NCBI GenBank assembly: GCA_032358165.1
Contig: JAALGY010000041.1
Span: 868,001-932,000 of the forward strand
DNA: 64,000 nucleotides
Source of the DNA: Diplosphaera chodatii
Lineage: Eukaryota; Chlorophyta; Trebouxiophyceae; Prasiolales; Stichococcaceae
Direction of reading: 5' to 3'
Positions 1 to 10,958 of this stretch are shown in pieces; positions within the stretch are counted from its first letter, which is position 1; the number at the start of each line of letters is the position of its first letter. A program made the translations under genes and the position numbers. Below the pieces are notes generated by a model, which saw only the letters and a program-made list of their open reading frames with translations, was not told the origin of the DNA and did no database searches.

Positions 1-1095
1 TGCTGCCCATTGAAGCTGCGATGGCAGGTGCATCGACACTGATGACCGAAAGCTGGCATCAGGATGTCCGTGCCGAGACACCATGACCAGCATGATAGCG
101 CCTCACGGGAGACATGGCGGCATGGCATGCTCACGTCTGCAAGCCGTGCAGCAGCGGCTGCACTGCTGGTAAGCGACACCATGCCAAGCAGCTGCCGCGC
201 TGCCTGGCGTAGCTGAGTCAGCACTGCCTCGCCCTCGGCTTCCAGCTCAGCGTCGCCCTGCCTGCGGTGCCACGTTTGTGACCGGCTCAAGGTTGACGTA
301 CAACAGTTCTCACGGCTATCGTGCTTGCTGCAAGGACATCAGCTGCAGTCGCTTGCCTGTCATGTGAATGCTGAAACTGCTCGAGCTGTTCCACAGTCGC
401 AGTGTTGTGTTCGTCTGAATTGCTGGTGTGCGCACTGTCCACGCGGATGCGGCAGCACCCCTCCAGCTCAACGACCCAAGTGCCACTCTGCAGCATTGTG
501 AGAGCCGTGTTGTATGCTATGTGTGCAATGTTACTAGTTGCTGCTCAGCACATGCGTCAGCGTGATGTGCAATTCGACCGATCGTACCTGTGCAGATCGT
601 GTGAGCCGCAGCACCCTCGCAGCTGTACCTAAACCGTGCAGCCTGCTGAAGTCGGCGACCTCTGCTTGCTGACGGTCCGGCTGGGGACTGTGACGCTGCT
701 GGTTGGGGGCTGACAATTGCGGCACCACTGCTATCATCACGTTGCTGCCTTGTTGCCGCAGCAGGTGAGAGATGAGGGCCATGCTGCAGCAGAAGACAGG
801 AGGGTTGTAAGTCCTAATGCTGCCAGCGGTCGACCGCAGTTGATTTATCATCATGCACAGTTGTTCACCTGGAGGCCGACTTGTGAGACAAAGATATGCG
901 TGCGTAGGCTGTAGGCAGCAGCACCTGCATCCACGAGCCATCGTTCAGGTGTAGTCAAGGCATGCTGCTGCGCAAGGAGTGCGACATCGCAAGGACATGT
1001 CTTCTGGTCACCTGGCCATCCAAAGGGAGCAACGGTATCTCTGTGGGCACCAGAATGCCATCTTGAGACTCTTTGGATGTCTTGCGGCGACCCAT
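1..1095 (-). CDS. Lon protease, N-terminal part (gene runs off left edge)
   Basis: Six exons were joined by eye: 1095-1012, 924-869, 783-588, 487-302, 257-135 and about 52-1 (last one least sure). The ATG at 1095 opens MGRRKTSKESQDG and leads to IPLLPLDGQ-VLLPTAYARI, the usual opening of the Lon N-terminal substrate-binding (LAN) domain (family form: LPLRxxVLLPG). Further on come VMIAVVPQL, LHGLGTAARVLRL, WVVELEGCCRIRV and an acidic helical stretch ending RLAD, all in Lon order and spacing. No AAA+ or Ser-Lys protease part is inside the window. Lon is an ATP-dependent quality-control protease of mitochondria, plastids or peroxisomes. The lack of an obvious transit peptide would fit the peroxisomal LON2/LONP2 type, but the C-terminal signal that would show this is not here. 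Confidence 0.62.
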
Positions 1096-2020
1096 GGCCG
1101 AAGAAGGTCTATGCAAACCTGGTCAAGATGTCACATGACGGTTGCCGATGCTACATCCTGTAACGGAAGCGCTGCCATGAGTGCTGATTGACAATACGCG
1201 ACCGCCTACATCGAGTGACAAGATAACTTGTCGACATTTGGTGGAGGCTTGTATGAAATGCGTTGTATGTGTTGGCTGACATGCTGACCTGGCAATGTCA
1301 GGGCAGATCTGAGATGGCAGGGTGCACGCAGTGTCCTGCAACATCACCGCGATATTCATACACTGCCACCACTCGACGTGGAACACAAGAGCACCACAAG
1401 GTTCATTGACGCCCCATGTGGCAGGTGTTGACAGCAATCAGTCTGCAGGTGAACTCCGCATGGCACGCAGCCGCAAGCATGCCTGCTAATCCAGCTACAC
1501 ACGTGAGAGCATCATGCTGCAACAAGTCCCAGCTCCAACTGGTCTCCCTTAGGGTGGATGATGGCTGCCTTGCTGACCGTCAAAAATGTTCCCGACGTGC
1601 CGGCATTCCCACCATTGCGGGGCACGCACGGACACAGCCGTAAGGCGCCCGCGTGCTGTGCTGCGCACAAGGGTGCACCCCTTGCTACCTGCCCATGGCC
1701 AGTACATGCGTTATCAAAGATTCTTGAAGGCTGTTCGACACCTGCAAGCAAGCATCTGACAGACCTCTGGCGCAGCTGCTAACCTGCCACTCTGTCGTGG
1801 GCTATAGCAGTGTGTTTCTCACCAGGCACTGGTGAAACGTCGGCAGCCTGTCATCTGCGATGTAGCTGGGCAGATCTTGCCCTGGTCCAGTGGCGCACCC
1901 CAGCTCGCATGCAAAATGCTGGCGTAGTGACTTGCAACTGTTCAGAAACCAAAAATCATGTGATGAACACTCCTGACCCCGTGCTCTGCATCGCAAGAGC
2001 TACTCGAACTCAGAAGATGA
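1096..2020. other. Spacer between MGAT1 3' end and Lon 5' end
   Basis: About 0.9 kb with only short, low-quality reading frames on both strands and no family motif. It should hold the MGAT1 3'UTR and the Lon promoter (both genes read leftwards). No convincing element was identified. Confidence 0.4.
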
Positions 2021-4672
2021 TCAGTGTTTGCCCTGGACATCTGCCGCATACAGCTTGCGTGCATGTGTCAGGACATGACGTCTGAACTCGCCTGCAGACG
2101 GCAGAGCATGACTGACCACGCTGGCCAGCCACTGAAAGCATGGAAACAGATGGAAAAACACGCCATGACTTGGGCAGCAGGGGACATGCCCGAGCATCGG
2201 CCAGCAGGAAGAATGAGCCCCTGTAAAGCCATGCACCAGAGCGCTTCCTCCAGATGCGAGATGGAAAGTATCAGGTCCGTATGCACTTTCGGCCAGCTCA
2301 GCAAAGTCGGTACAGACCTGTATGGAAGAAGCGCAACATTCTGAAATTGCGCGCGAGGCTGCGGCGAGATGTGCAAGGCCCGGGCAATGTCTGAGTAGTC
2401 CTCAAACTTGTACGTTAACAAGTACACGTGTCCAGGCGGCACCTGCATTTACATGCACTTGTCAGTACCTGAATCCTCAAAATCCACCTGCACTGTGCGC
2501 TGTGGATAATCAATGACTTGTGCCAACCCAAGGATGTCAACATACTCAGCAGCACCTCGAGGAAGCCAGGCTGCTGGGGGTCCAGCCGGTCCGCAGGCAC
2601 AGACTGGGCATGTTGCATCAGCTGGCGGAAGCCAGCCTCATAGTTCCGTTTTACAAGGTAGGACAGATCACCCCAGTCATGCATCTGCAGACAGGAGCAG
2701 TATGCAGCTGACGTGGCGGAGCCGGTGGGTAATCACATGTGGCAAAGCGCTGTGCTGTGACAAGGACAAACCCGAGGTACATGGATGTAATACATATATC
2801 AAGCGTTCAGTTGCACGGGCATACCAGTTCGGTCTGCCATGTCATATCCTGCTGGTGCGGCCCAGCAGGGCTGAGCATCCGGATGCGGTTCACTTCTGGT
2901 GCTACGCAGTCTCGCTCTGCACGCAGGACAAAGTGGTGGCTCAAATGTTACACGAGCACCCTACTATGCAGCTAGTTGTATTGGCCAGCTGTGGGCAGGT
3001 GCAGGCAAGCACACCATGGAGACTATCAGGCAGGCGCATGTCCCCATGACTTGTCGGCCACGTGCTGCTGATCTCAGCCCACAGCTGGCTCCGCAGCAGC
3101 CAGCCTTGACCCGGAAAGAATGAGGTGCGCATCTGCACTTGTGACTGAGCAGGTTGGTTCTGGCACAGTGGGCGTCGCCTTTTCCTTGGTGCACAGGTGC
3201 ATCAGTCAACCAGTCAGTGGGACGAAGGTGGAGCATGCAAGCCTCACCATGCGCTTGGCGTCCCACCGAAAGCCAACTGCCCTGCTGTTGTCGTTCCAGG
3301 CAGAGATGCACCACAGGGTGGAGTCTAACTCCAGCAGCGGTGCCATAGCCTGCATGCAGCAGTAGGGTTGTGAACGAGCGCGTTGACCAACCAGATGCAG
3401 CATCATAGCACGCCCTTGTATGCCCAGATCACCTCAAAGTACAGCAAGAAGTCGGGCGAAGCTTGCATGTTGTCCTCCAGCACTACGACATGCGAGTGGC
3501 CCCGTTTGCCGAATGCCCTATCCAAGCCAAACTTGTAGTGCTGGCTCTGGAATGTTTGTGTCACCTGCGCAACAACACTCACAGTTGACAGCCCATAGCA
3601 GCATGCACATGCTATTCGCGCTGTACGTGCCTGCCTTAGCATGTTGGCCTCACCTGCTGGTGACGTCGCATCGGCTTGTGCGTCCAGTGCTCGCACTTCC
3701 GGGCATGGTTCCGCAATGTATGCATGGCCCTGCTTATCACTGCCCGCACCTCACCACTGCCGCCATCCTGGTCGCAGTAGACACCTCGCCACAATCAGTA
3801 AAGTGCTCCAGGCATTGCCTACCAATGCGTGCTTACAAGAGGCATGCCCATATTGCCCACCTGACTGATGTAGACAGCAAACCGCCCCAGACCCTCCAGT
3901 CTGCTTACGGACTCCAGCGTTCGCTGCAGTTCTGCCGGCCTGCAGATGGCATCTGTAAACGAGGTAAGCATGTTGACGATGCGGGGTACACATCTGCACC
4001 TTTGCGCAACAGAGGATCTGCACCACCTGCCACCATGCATCCAGCATGATGCAACAGATTCTATCGCAAGACTTGAGTAGACCTTGCGGATGCGAACACG
4101 ATCAGCGCTGGGTCTCGCATCCTGAAGCCGGTGCCATCCCCAGGGATGGCTCCTGCCAGCTCATCGTCAAGAATGTCCACTTCGCCAGCGCCATCAGATG
4201 CGGCTTTGGCAGGCTGCGAGCTCACGCCAGACCGATTGCTGCTGGCCTGCACGCCTTCCCCCTTCATGTCGTCTTGCCTAGATATCCCATGCACGCTGCC
4301 CTGCAGGCTGGCATGTTGCGCCTGCTGGATCGCGCTGACATTGGTGCGCTGCTGGAACGCGCCCCGCAGGTGCTGCACTGCCTCCGCGTCACTTTTGACA
4401 CCTTCATTTGCCGCACCCGCAGCCTCTGCCGCGACCGCAGACCACACCGAGTAGTCCTTGCGAGTGTGCTTGACTGCAGCCCACAGGCGACTGCCATGGT
4501 GCACAGCCGCAGCCCAGCTGCCGGTCCTGATGCCAAAGTCGTCTGTATCGTCCGGCAGCCGCCACCGCCACTGCGCCAGCAGCGTCGTGGTGAAGAAGGC
4601 GAGGTTGACTGCCAGCAGCAGCAGCGGCAGCCGGGTCCTCCATCTCATGGCACCGCGCGGCAGACATGCCAC
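2021..4672 (-). CDS. MGAT1: Alpha-1,3-mannosyl-glycoprotein 2-beta-N-acetylglucosaminyltransferase (GnT-I, GT13 family)
   Basis: GnT-I adds the first GlcNAc to Man5 N-glycans in the medial Golgi and so opens the complex/hybrid pathway. Exon 1 (4672-4083) has a type II signal anchor (RLPLLLLAVNLAFFTTTLL) and a low-complexity stem, ending LIVFASA. Exon 2 (3939-3861) joins in phase to give RPAELQRTLESV (family: R-P-x-x-L-x-R-T). A short exon near 3771 reads DGGSGEVRAVI. Later blocks include SQHYKFGLDRAF, VVVLEDNMQASPDF, LWCISAWNDN, FFPGQGWLL, RDCVAPEVNRIRML and YKFEDYSDIARAL, all in GnT-I order. Two sites differ from the family: the metal motif EDD is EDN, and the W-D-D-W stretch reads HGDMR. 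The final exon is uncertain; the stop could be at 2068 instead of 2021. Confidence 0.82.
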
Positions 4673-5183
4673 ATGATCTTCATGCTACAGTCTTGACCTC
4701 AGGATTTCATCAATGTGCCTGACGTCATTGCCCCACGAGGCTCTGGTCAGTCATTGCTGACTGTGATCAAGCTGATGCTAGGCTGCTCAGCATGGCAGCG
4801 CTGCGGTCTACGCAGCCAAGTTGCAAGTAAGGCTGCGAATACTGTGGACATCCCAGCAAAGTGCTGTCGCACATATCAGTTGTCAAACAAGCGTTTCAGA
4901 GCGGTCACGCTGCAAACGATCGTCAGCGCTGGAGCAAGCGAGGTCCGACATGACGTACACAGCTCATGGTGGTGGATGTATATAACCAGTACAGTAGTGG
5001 GATGCTGTTAGGACCAACAGCGGTGGACGTTGCTAGCAGCACATTTTCACAGTTGCAACAGGAATGCGATGCGATCGAGCGACGTGTGCAAGCGTGCGGG
5101 GCTGGATAGTGTGGTTTGCCAAAAGCAGTGTGTGTGCTGCTGACCAGGTGTGTGCGCCACAGAGCAGCTAGCTTGCTGCAGGC
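4673..5183. promoter_or_regulatory. Divergent intergenic region between MGAT1 and the ABC1-type kinase
   Basis: About 510 nt separate two start codons on opposite strands, so both promoters should lie here. A TATA-like run (GTATATAACCAG) sits at about 4977-4988, some 200 nt upstream of the kinase ATG. Otherwise there is no coding signal. Confidence 0.4.
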
Positions 5184-8100
5184 ATGGGGGTTTCAGACAC
5201 GCCCACACAGGCAGCAACAAACGACGGCTTCATCACGGGCGATGAGTTACACGGAGCCAGCCGGCTGGCCAAATGGCGGCGCAGCCTGGAGTTCTGGCGG
5301 CGAGCAACCCGCATCTACGCCGGCTTCAAGGTTCACTTCCGTTGCGATACACCAGCTGTACCCAGCAGGACCACGCAGTGGCAATGTATTCTTCATCCTG
5401 AAAGGGAGGGTATGTCCACCACGAAGTGTGGCCTGGGCTGACTGCAGGTCACGCAGGTGAAGGCAGCAGCGCTGCAGCGGGCGCAGGGCTGGAGCGATCA
5501 GCGGATAGACGACGAGCTGTGGCAGCCGCAGTACCAGCGGGCGGGGCAGCAGATGTACTCGCTGTGCGTGGACATGCGAGGCTTCTACCTGAAGTCGGGT
5601 CAATTCCTGGGTGCACGCGGGGACTTCATGCCCAAGCCGATGTGCGAGACCCTGTCCCGGCTCCACGACCAGGCGAGATGCGCTGCTTGGCGTCTGGCCT
5701 TGTCAACACACTTGTCAACTGGCAATGTCACTTTCAGCTATGTTGCTTCCTTTGGCATACTGCAGCCTGCAGGCTCATGCACGGATGTCCACCATAACAT
5801 CGCAGGTGCCGCCGATGTCAGCCCAGCAGACCCGGGGCGTGATTGAGAAGGAGCTCGGTGGCGCGAAGATCGAGGACGTGTTCGAGTGGATAGATCTGGA
5901 CAAGCCTCTGGGCTCAGCGTCCCTGGCGCAGGTCTGGATAGCTATGGCCCACGCTAGGTGTTGCATGCAATGCTTTATTGTGAGAACATACCTGCCGTGT
6001 AGGACGCCGCCAACCTGCATGTTTGTGAGTGTTACAGGTGCACAAAGCCCGGCTCCGGCTGCACAAGCCGCCGCCCAGGCGGTGGTGGCAGCGGCAGGAT
6101 ATGCAGAAGCAGGCAGAGTTCTACCAGTCGTTGCCGCAAGCCGCCGTGGCAGCCACGCAGGCGAGGCTTGCGCAGGGTGCATCATCCGACGGGACGGTTG
6201 CTGTGAAGGTGACGCTGATGTGCCTATGTGCAGCATTCTGCAACTGAAGCATGGAAAGAGCATGCTGCCTTTTGCCGTCGTGCTGCATGAGAGCACTTTC
6301 ATTTTACAGTGGCCGCAGCATGTGCACAGGTACAATACCCAAATGCACTGCGCACAATGGAGATTGACCTGAGCAATATCCGGTTGGCTGCCCAGTATTT
6401 GTCGAAAACGGTGAGTCACACCACTCATGCTGAGGCACTGTCGGCTTATCGCACATTACTGCTTGCCATTCAAGTGCCGTTGGCAGCCGCATCATGTCCA
6501 GCTGGTTCCACCCTGCGACCCACAGGAGTTGAAATTTGACCTGGTGTCGCCAGTCGACGAGCTGGCAAAGCAGATCCGAATGGAGTTTGATTTCGAGCGT
6601 GAGGCGCACTTCATGGACACCATTGGCGGCCATCTGCGGGTCCGATTGTTTGCTTCAGCGCCTTCTCCACAGTCCACAAGTTGGAGGACACCGTCATGAC
6701 ATGTCCTGGTGTGACAAACTGCTTGATACAGACCACCAACATCGGATGCTACCGTCTCGTCTGCTCCAGTACACCAGCATGCTGGCATGCAGGCACAAGG
6801 CGTTGGCAAACGCATTGAGGTGCCCAGCAGCGTACCAGGCCTGACGACGCAGCGGCTGCTGGTCATGTCATACATTGACGGTTTGCAGGTGACGCCCTTT
6901 TTTTTAATGGCAAGTTTCTGCCACCGCCGCGTATGGGAGCCCGGCGCCTGTTATCTCTTGGGTTCAATGCAGCAAATGAAAGGGTCCCTCATGTCAGTGC
7001 TGGTTGTGCTCAGTCGTAGCTGGCTGCTCAGGCAGCAGTGTCATGTTGCGGCAGATTACACGCCTGGGCGACAGGATTGGCAAGCTGTCGCCGATGCAGC
7101 GCAAGCTGGGCATCAGGCGAATTCTGGGCGCGGTGTCGGAGGCGTATGGCCGCATGATGCTGTACGAGGGGCTGTTCCAGGCTGATGGGCATCCCGGCAA
7201 CATCCTCGTCATGAAGGGTAGGTGCTCCCTGCGCTGTGCAGTACTGAAGGGCCATGGCAAGCACATCCTTGCACATCTGGAACTGCTTCGGCATCCCTTC
7301 CAATGGGGCCATCCTCTAACTGCACAGCACTGCGACTCCTGCACTGCTTTGCATCAGTCCTAATTGCTGTTGCTGGGGTTAGGAAAGCACTTTGGTGTGC
7401 AGGCGGCAAGGTGGGCCTCATCGATTATGGCCAGTCGAAGCAGCTGCCAGATGACGCGCGCATCGCATTTGCGAAGCTCGTTGTGGCAATGGACAACGAA
7501 GACAAGCCGGTGTGACAAGTACCCAGACAAGCATTTGCTGTCATAAGCTCAACAGCTTGCGGCGCTGGTGCAGATGAGCCGCAAGCAGTTGTGCCGCACC
7601 GTCAGCGCCCTCATGCTTGCACGCACAGCCTGTGTGTTGGAATCCTATGGGTGCTCATTCTCTGGGGCGTGCTGATGGTTGGACTGTCCACAATGCACGG
7701 CAGGCGATCAACCAGGCCCTGTGGGCACTGGGCGTCGTCACCAAGCGCGATGATGAGGAGCTGCGCTCTAAGATGGCGTATGGCATGTTTGACACACGTG
7801 GCAGGTGCATAGCAGTTACACAGGTTGACGAGCACATGTAATGTACTGCAAATTGCATGCAGCCGTTGAGTGGTAGTCCTCCGATCGGGCTGATGCTGCT
7901 GACATCCATGCTCTGCAGCTGTTGCCAAGCAACAGTTGTTGCATCTTGCAGGGTTGACCCCTTCGACCCAGACAGCCCCATCAAGGCGCTGCCGGTGGAC
8001 AAGTTCCCCAGCGACATGTTCTTTGTGTTGCGCGTGGTGCAGCTGCTGCGGGGCTTGGCCAATGCAATGGACCCCGACTTGGAGTTCAGCTCGGCGTCGC

Positions 8101-8355
8101 AGGTGCATTGCAAAGGACACCGGCGTTACCGTCATCCTGCTGTCAGCTGTAGCTATAGGTACACATATTGAGGCACCTGCAGGCTAATCGCCATGTACAT
8201 GAGCTGTGATGCGCTGTATGGTGCAGTGGCGGCCATATGCTGACGACGCACTGCGGGGCGTGCACAGCAACCAGGCGGGTGGCAAAAGCGTCAAGGGCGG
8301 GTGGGCACCATTGCCTACCTACTCCACCACACAACTGTGGCCGAAGCTAGGTTGA
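5184..8355 (+). CDS. ABC1/UbiB (ADCK/COQ8-type) atypical kinase
   Basis: Members of this family are atypical kinases or ATPases, in plastids or mitochondria, that support quinone and other isoprenoid-lipid metabolism. The ATG at 5184 gives a short N-terminus without a clear transit peptide. Ordered blocks across many exons: FYLKSGQFLGARGDFMP (the KxGQ motif), LGSASLAQV plus VHKARL (the Ala-rich nucleotide loop that replaces the Gly-rich loop), TVAVKV (the VAVK lysine), MEFDFEREAHFMD (ExDFxxEA), LLVMSYIDG, LFQADGHPGNILV (catalytic loop, family DxHPGN) and VGLIDYGQSK (DFG replaced by DYG). The last exon follows the acceptor near 8227 and ends WRPYADDAL to WPKLG, stop TGA at 8353-8355. All signature motifs are present, so it is probably functional. 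The ABC1K subclass was not resolved. Confidence 0.88.
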
Positions 8356-8845
8356 GAACAACCCTAGACTGAGAGCTGGCGAGCTGACGTTACAAGTTTT
8401 GATATGCTGAGCTTGGCAAGCAGCATCGTGCACGGGCATGCTCATTTTTGGTGCCGCAACAGTCATGACGGCTGCTTGCTTCATGTACAACCCCGGCAAT
8501 AGTGTATTCGGACTTGAAGGTCAAGTGATTGTGATGACTACATACCATTGAGAACGCGATATTAATTGGTGCTAAGTGTGTTGCCCTGCTTGATGCATTT
8601 CATCAGCACGTCACCCTGACGAATGCCACCGGCTGTCTAATATGCCCTGCAAACATAAACACCGAACAGTATCGCTTTTCTATCATGGACAGCGTTATTC
8701 CAATGCACCCTATCGTATCGCTGAACAACTATTGCACAACCATGTCTCATAGGCATAGATACTCAAGGCTCACCTGGATGTGTGGATCTGCTGAGGGTCC
8801 TGGGCAGGGATCTCCACACTCGGGTCATATGTCACAGAGCTATCG
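8356..8845. other. Convergent spacer
   Basis: About 490 nt, A/T-richer than its surroundings, between the stop of the ABC1-type kinase and the end of the minus-strand unknown gene. No coding or RNA-gene pattern was seen; it presumably holds both 3'UTRs. Confidence 0.35.
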
Positions 8846-10059
8846 TCATTGGTGTGATCGAGCCGTACAACAAGACCCCAACAGCGCGCTCAAGATCGAC
8901 ATACCGCGGCCGTGGCACGCTGCAGCACACCACAGCATCTGGCTGGCTGAACAGCACTCCACCAACAGGGTCCGCTGTGCAAATCGCTGCAGAGACTCAT
9001 CAGCCAGCAGCACCTGAGAGGAAGCCGCCACCACCGCGCATCCTGACGCTGCGGGACGGCATCGTCTCCATGAGCGGCAAAAACCTCGTTCCAGACGCGT
9101 ATGCCACCCGAGCATACCAACAAGTCACATGCCTCAATATCGGCGCGCCATTCTGTGAGCCGTGAAGCCACACTCGTGTACATCCGAAGGGCCTCCCTCA
9201 TGCGGATGCCGCCGCCAACACTGTTCTTGCCTGCAGATCACAGGTGTACGATTGAAGAGAGCGACTGATAGAAGGATGCAATGTCGGTGTCACATTTTAG
9301 CAAGTACTGAAGACGCAGCTCGTTTGCTGTACCTGGCCGAGACCGCCTGTATGTGAGCTGAGCCTTCCCATTACGGTTGCGCCTGACGGTGTAACCTGCG
9401 GTGTCAACAGTCCATCTTGGCGTGCTGCTTTGGGAAGATCAGCGACTTTGGTGACGCAGGACCAGAGCCCCACCTGTCATGGTCTTGTGCCGCACAATGC
9501 CGCCTGCTTGGCAGACGGCAAGAGCCGCACTGTCCGCACTGAGCAAGACGATTAGCTGTGATCCTGGCACAGCCTTGCCGCTGACCACCTCATGCAGCCG
9601 GCCCTGTGGCACGTGAACACTGCCCCTAAGGATGGGCGGGAGCTTCAGCAGCAGCTGCTGTGCTGTGACTGCCTCTGCTGCCTCGTGGCTGGTCTCCTGC
9701 TGCTGCTGCTGCTGCTGAGCACACAATGCTGACACCTGGTCACCCTGCTGCCAATCCGCTGCCAATGCTGGGGTCCGCGCCTTCTGCTTTGGCATGCACA
9801 AGTAACCGTCCAACTCCGACGCCCAGTGGATGTGGTGGGAGCGGGCCAGCTGTGCTGCTTGTGTATGCGCCTGGCGCCAGTGAAAGCGCCTGGGCTCGCC
9901 GCAGGGTTTGTATTCATGCGCATGTCCTGCACTGATGCCCGCTGCATCCTGATCGCCCTCGTCACGAATCCAGCTGTCCTCGGCTGGTGCCTTGTTTGGC
10001 GGCGGGTTCGCTGCCAAGAAGGCGTCAAAAGCTTGCGAGGCGAATGACGACCCCAGCAA
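8846..10059 (-). CDS. Unrecognised protein with a polyglutamine run
   Basis: I do not recognise this gene. The main exon (10059 to about 9455) is a clean 200-codon frame with good G/C third positions, opening MLGSSFASQAFDAFLAANPP. It contains FHWRQAHTQAAQLARSHHIHW, a seven-Gln run coded by a CTG/CAG repeat, and a hydrophobic block LIVLLSADSAALAVCQAGG. Downstream candidate exons on the same strand read LKCDTDIASFYQSLSSIV (about 9320-9253), MREALRMYTSVASRLTEW (about 9203-9120) and VLLADESLQRFAQRTLLVE (about 9060-8940). The plus strand between 8782 and 9165 is also open, so the 3' half is uncertain. Strand choice is supported by codon use and by the alternating gene order. Confidence 0.45.
9697..9717. 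repeat. CTG/CAG microsatellite, 7 units
   Basis: Seven CTG units read CAG on the minus strand, where they code the Gln run of the unrecognised protein. Confidence 0.9.
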
Positions 10060-10958
10060 CCTCCTGGCAGCAGTGCCTAGATGACGCTGTGCCTGTGCAA
10101 CACGGTGCGGCCTGTGATGGCTGCACTAGCGTGGACATTCAGCTTGGGAAGCCTACAGCCAATGCACAGCTGTGCAGCAGTGAGCCACATGTTTCGTACC
10201 CTTGAGCCGATGAACGTGCGTTGGCGACAGAGCGTTGCACTCAGTAACATTCAGGGGCGCGCGGCGGCGGCACCGGCGCCAACTTCCAAGCGTCAGCACT
10301 GATGCAGCCGGTGCGGCAGGCGATGCACGTGGCACGTACACCGCGGTCAAAGAGACTCAAGATACAACACAGCAGTTGGACATCTGGTCGCAAGCTCACG
10401 GTGCGCACCAGCGTGCCCGCCTGCGTGCCTGGGCTAAGCAGGGCTAATCGCGCACCCTATACATGCAAGCGTCCACAGTGCCAAGACAGCTCCGGTCGAT
10501 CGCTCCACGATCCTGCACCTTGCACACCTCGCAAGCACCGTCGCCACCATGCAAACGCTCAGGTGTGGTGCTGCGCCGTGCGTGGCGCGCGGGCAGGGGG
10601 CGTCGAGGCGTTCGCCGGCCCTCACGCCGGTGGGCTGACCTAAATATCCTAAGCGACTGTGCACTCGATCCTGAGTGTTAGTCCCCGAGCTGCAGCTACA
10701 ACGCTGGGACGTTGTACGCATGAGTTCAGGCTGCCCCTCGTTGCAGCAGGTTCGGCTTGGGCAGCGATCGTTTCAAACACTGGCGATCTGACAGACGAGC
10801 AACAACACTCCTACTTGCACTCCGGGTGTCATGCGGTTGTCATGCGACCAAGCAAGTCTCATGGTCTGCAGCTTCTACTCCAACGGTAGTCGCTGTTTTA
10901 GCTGACGCGAGTTCGTCGACACCTACCAAATGAACAACCATGGTACCATGCTACACAG
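10060..10958. promoter_or_regulatory. Divergent spacer upstream of the translocator
   Basis: About 900 nt between the start of the minus-strand unknown gene and the first visible exon of the phosphate translocator. The translocator frame has no ATG of its own in that exon, and an acceptor-like CTACACAG ends just before it at 10958. A leader exon with the start codon should therefore lie in this interval. Short open frames exist here but none could be joined with confidence. Confidence 0.4.

Noticed and set aside
1512..1782. Overlapping plus and minus ORFs in the MGAT1/Lon spacer
   Set aside because: No family similarity, no conserved splice context, and both strands equally open, so a gene is not supported.
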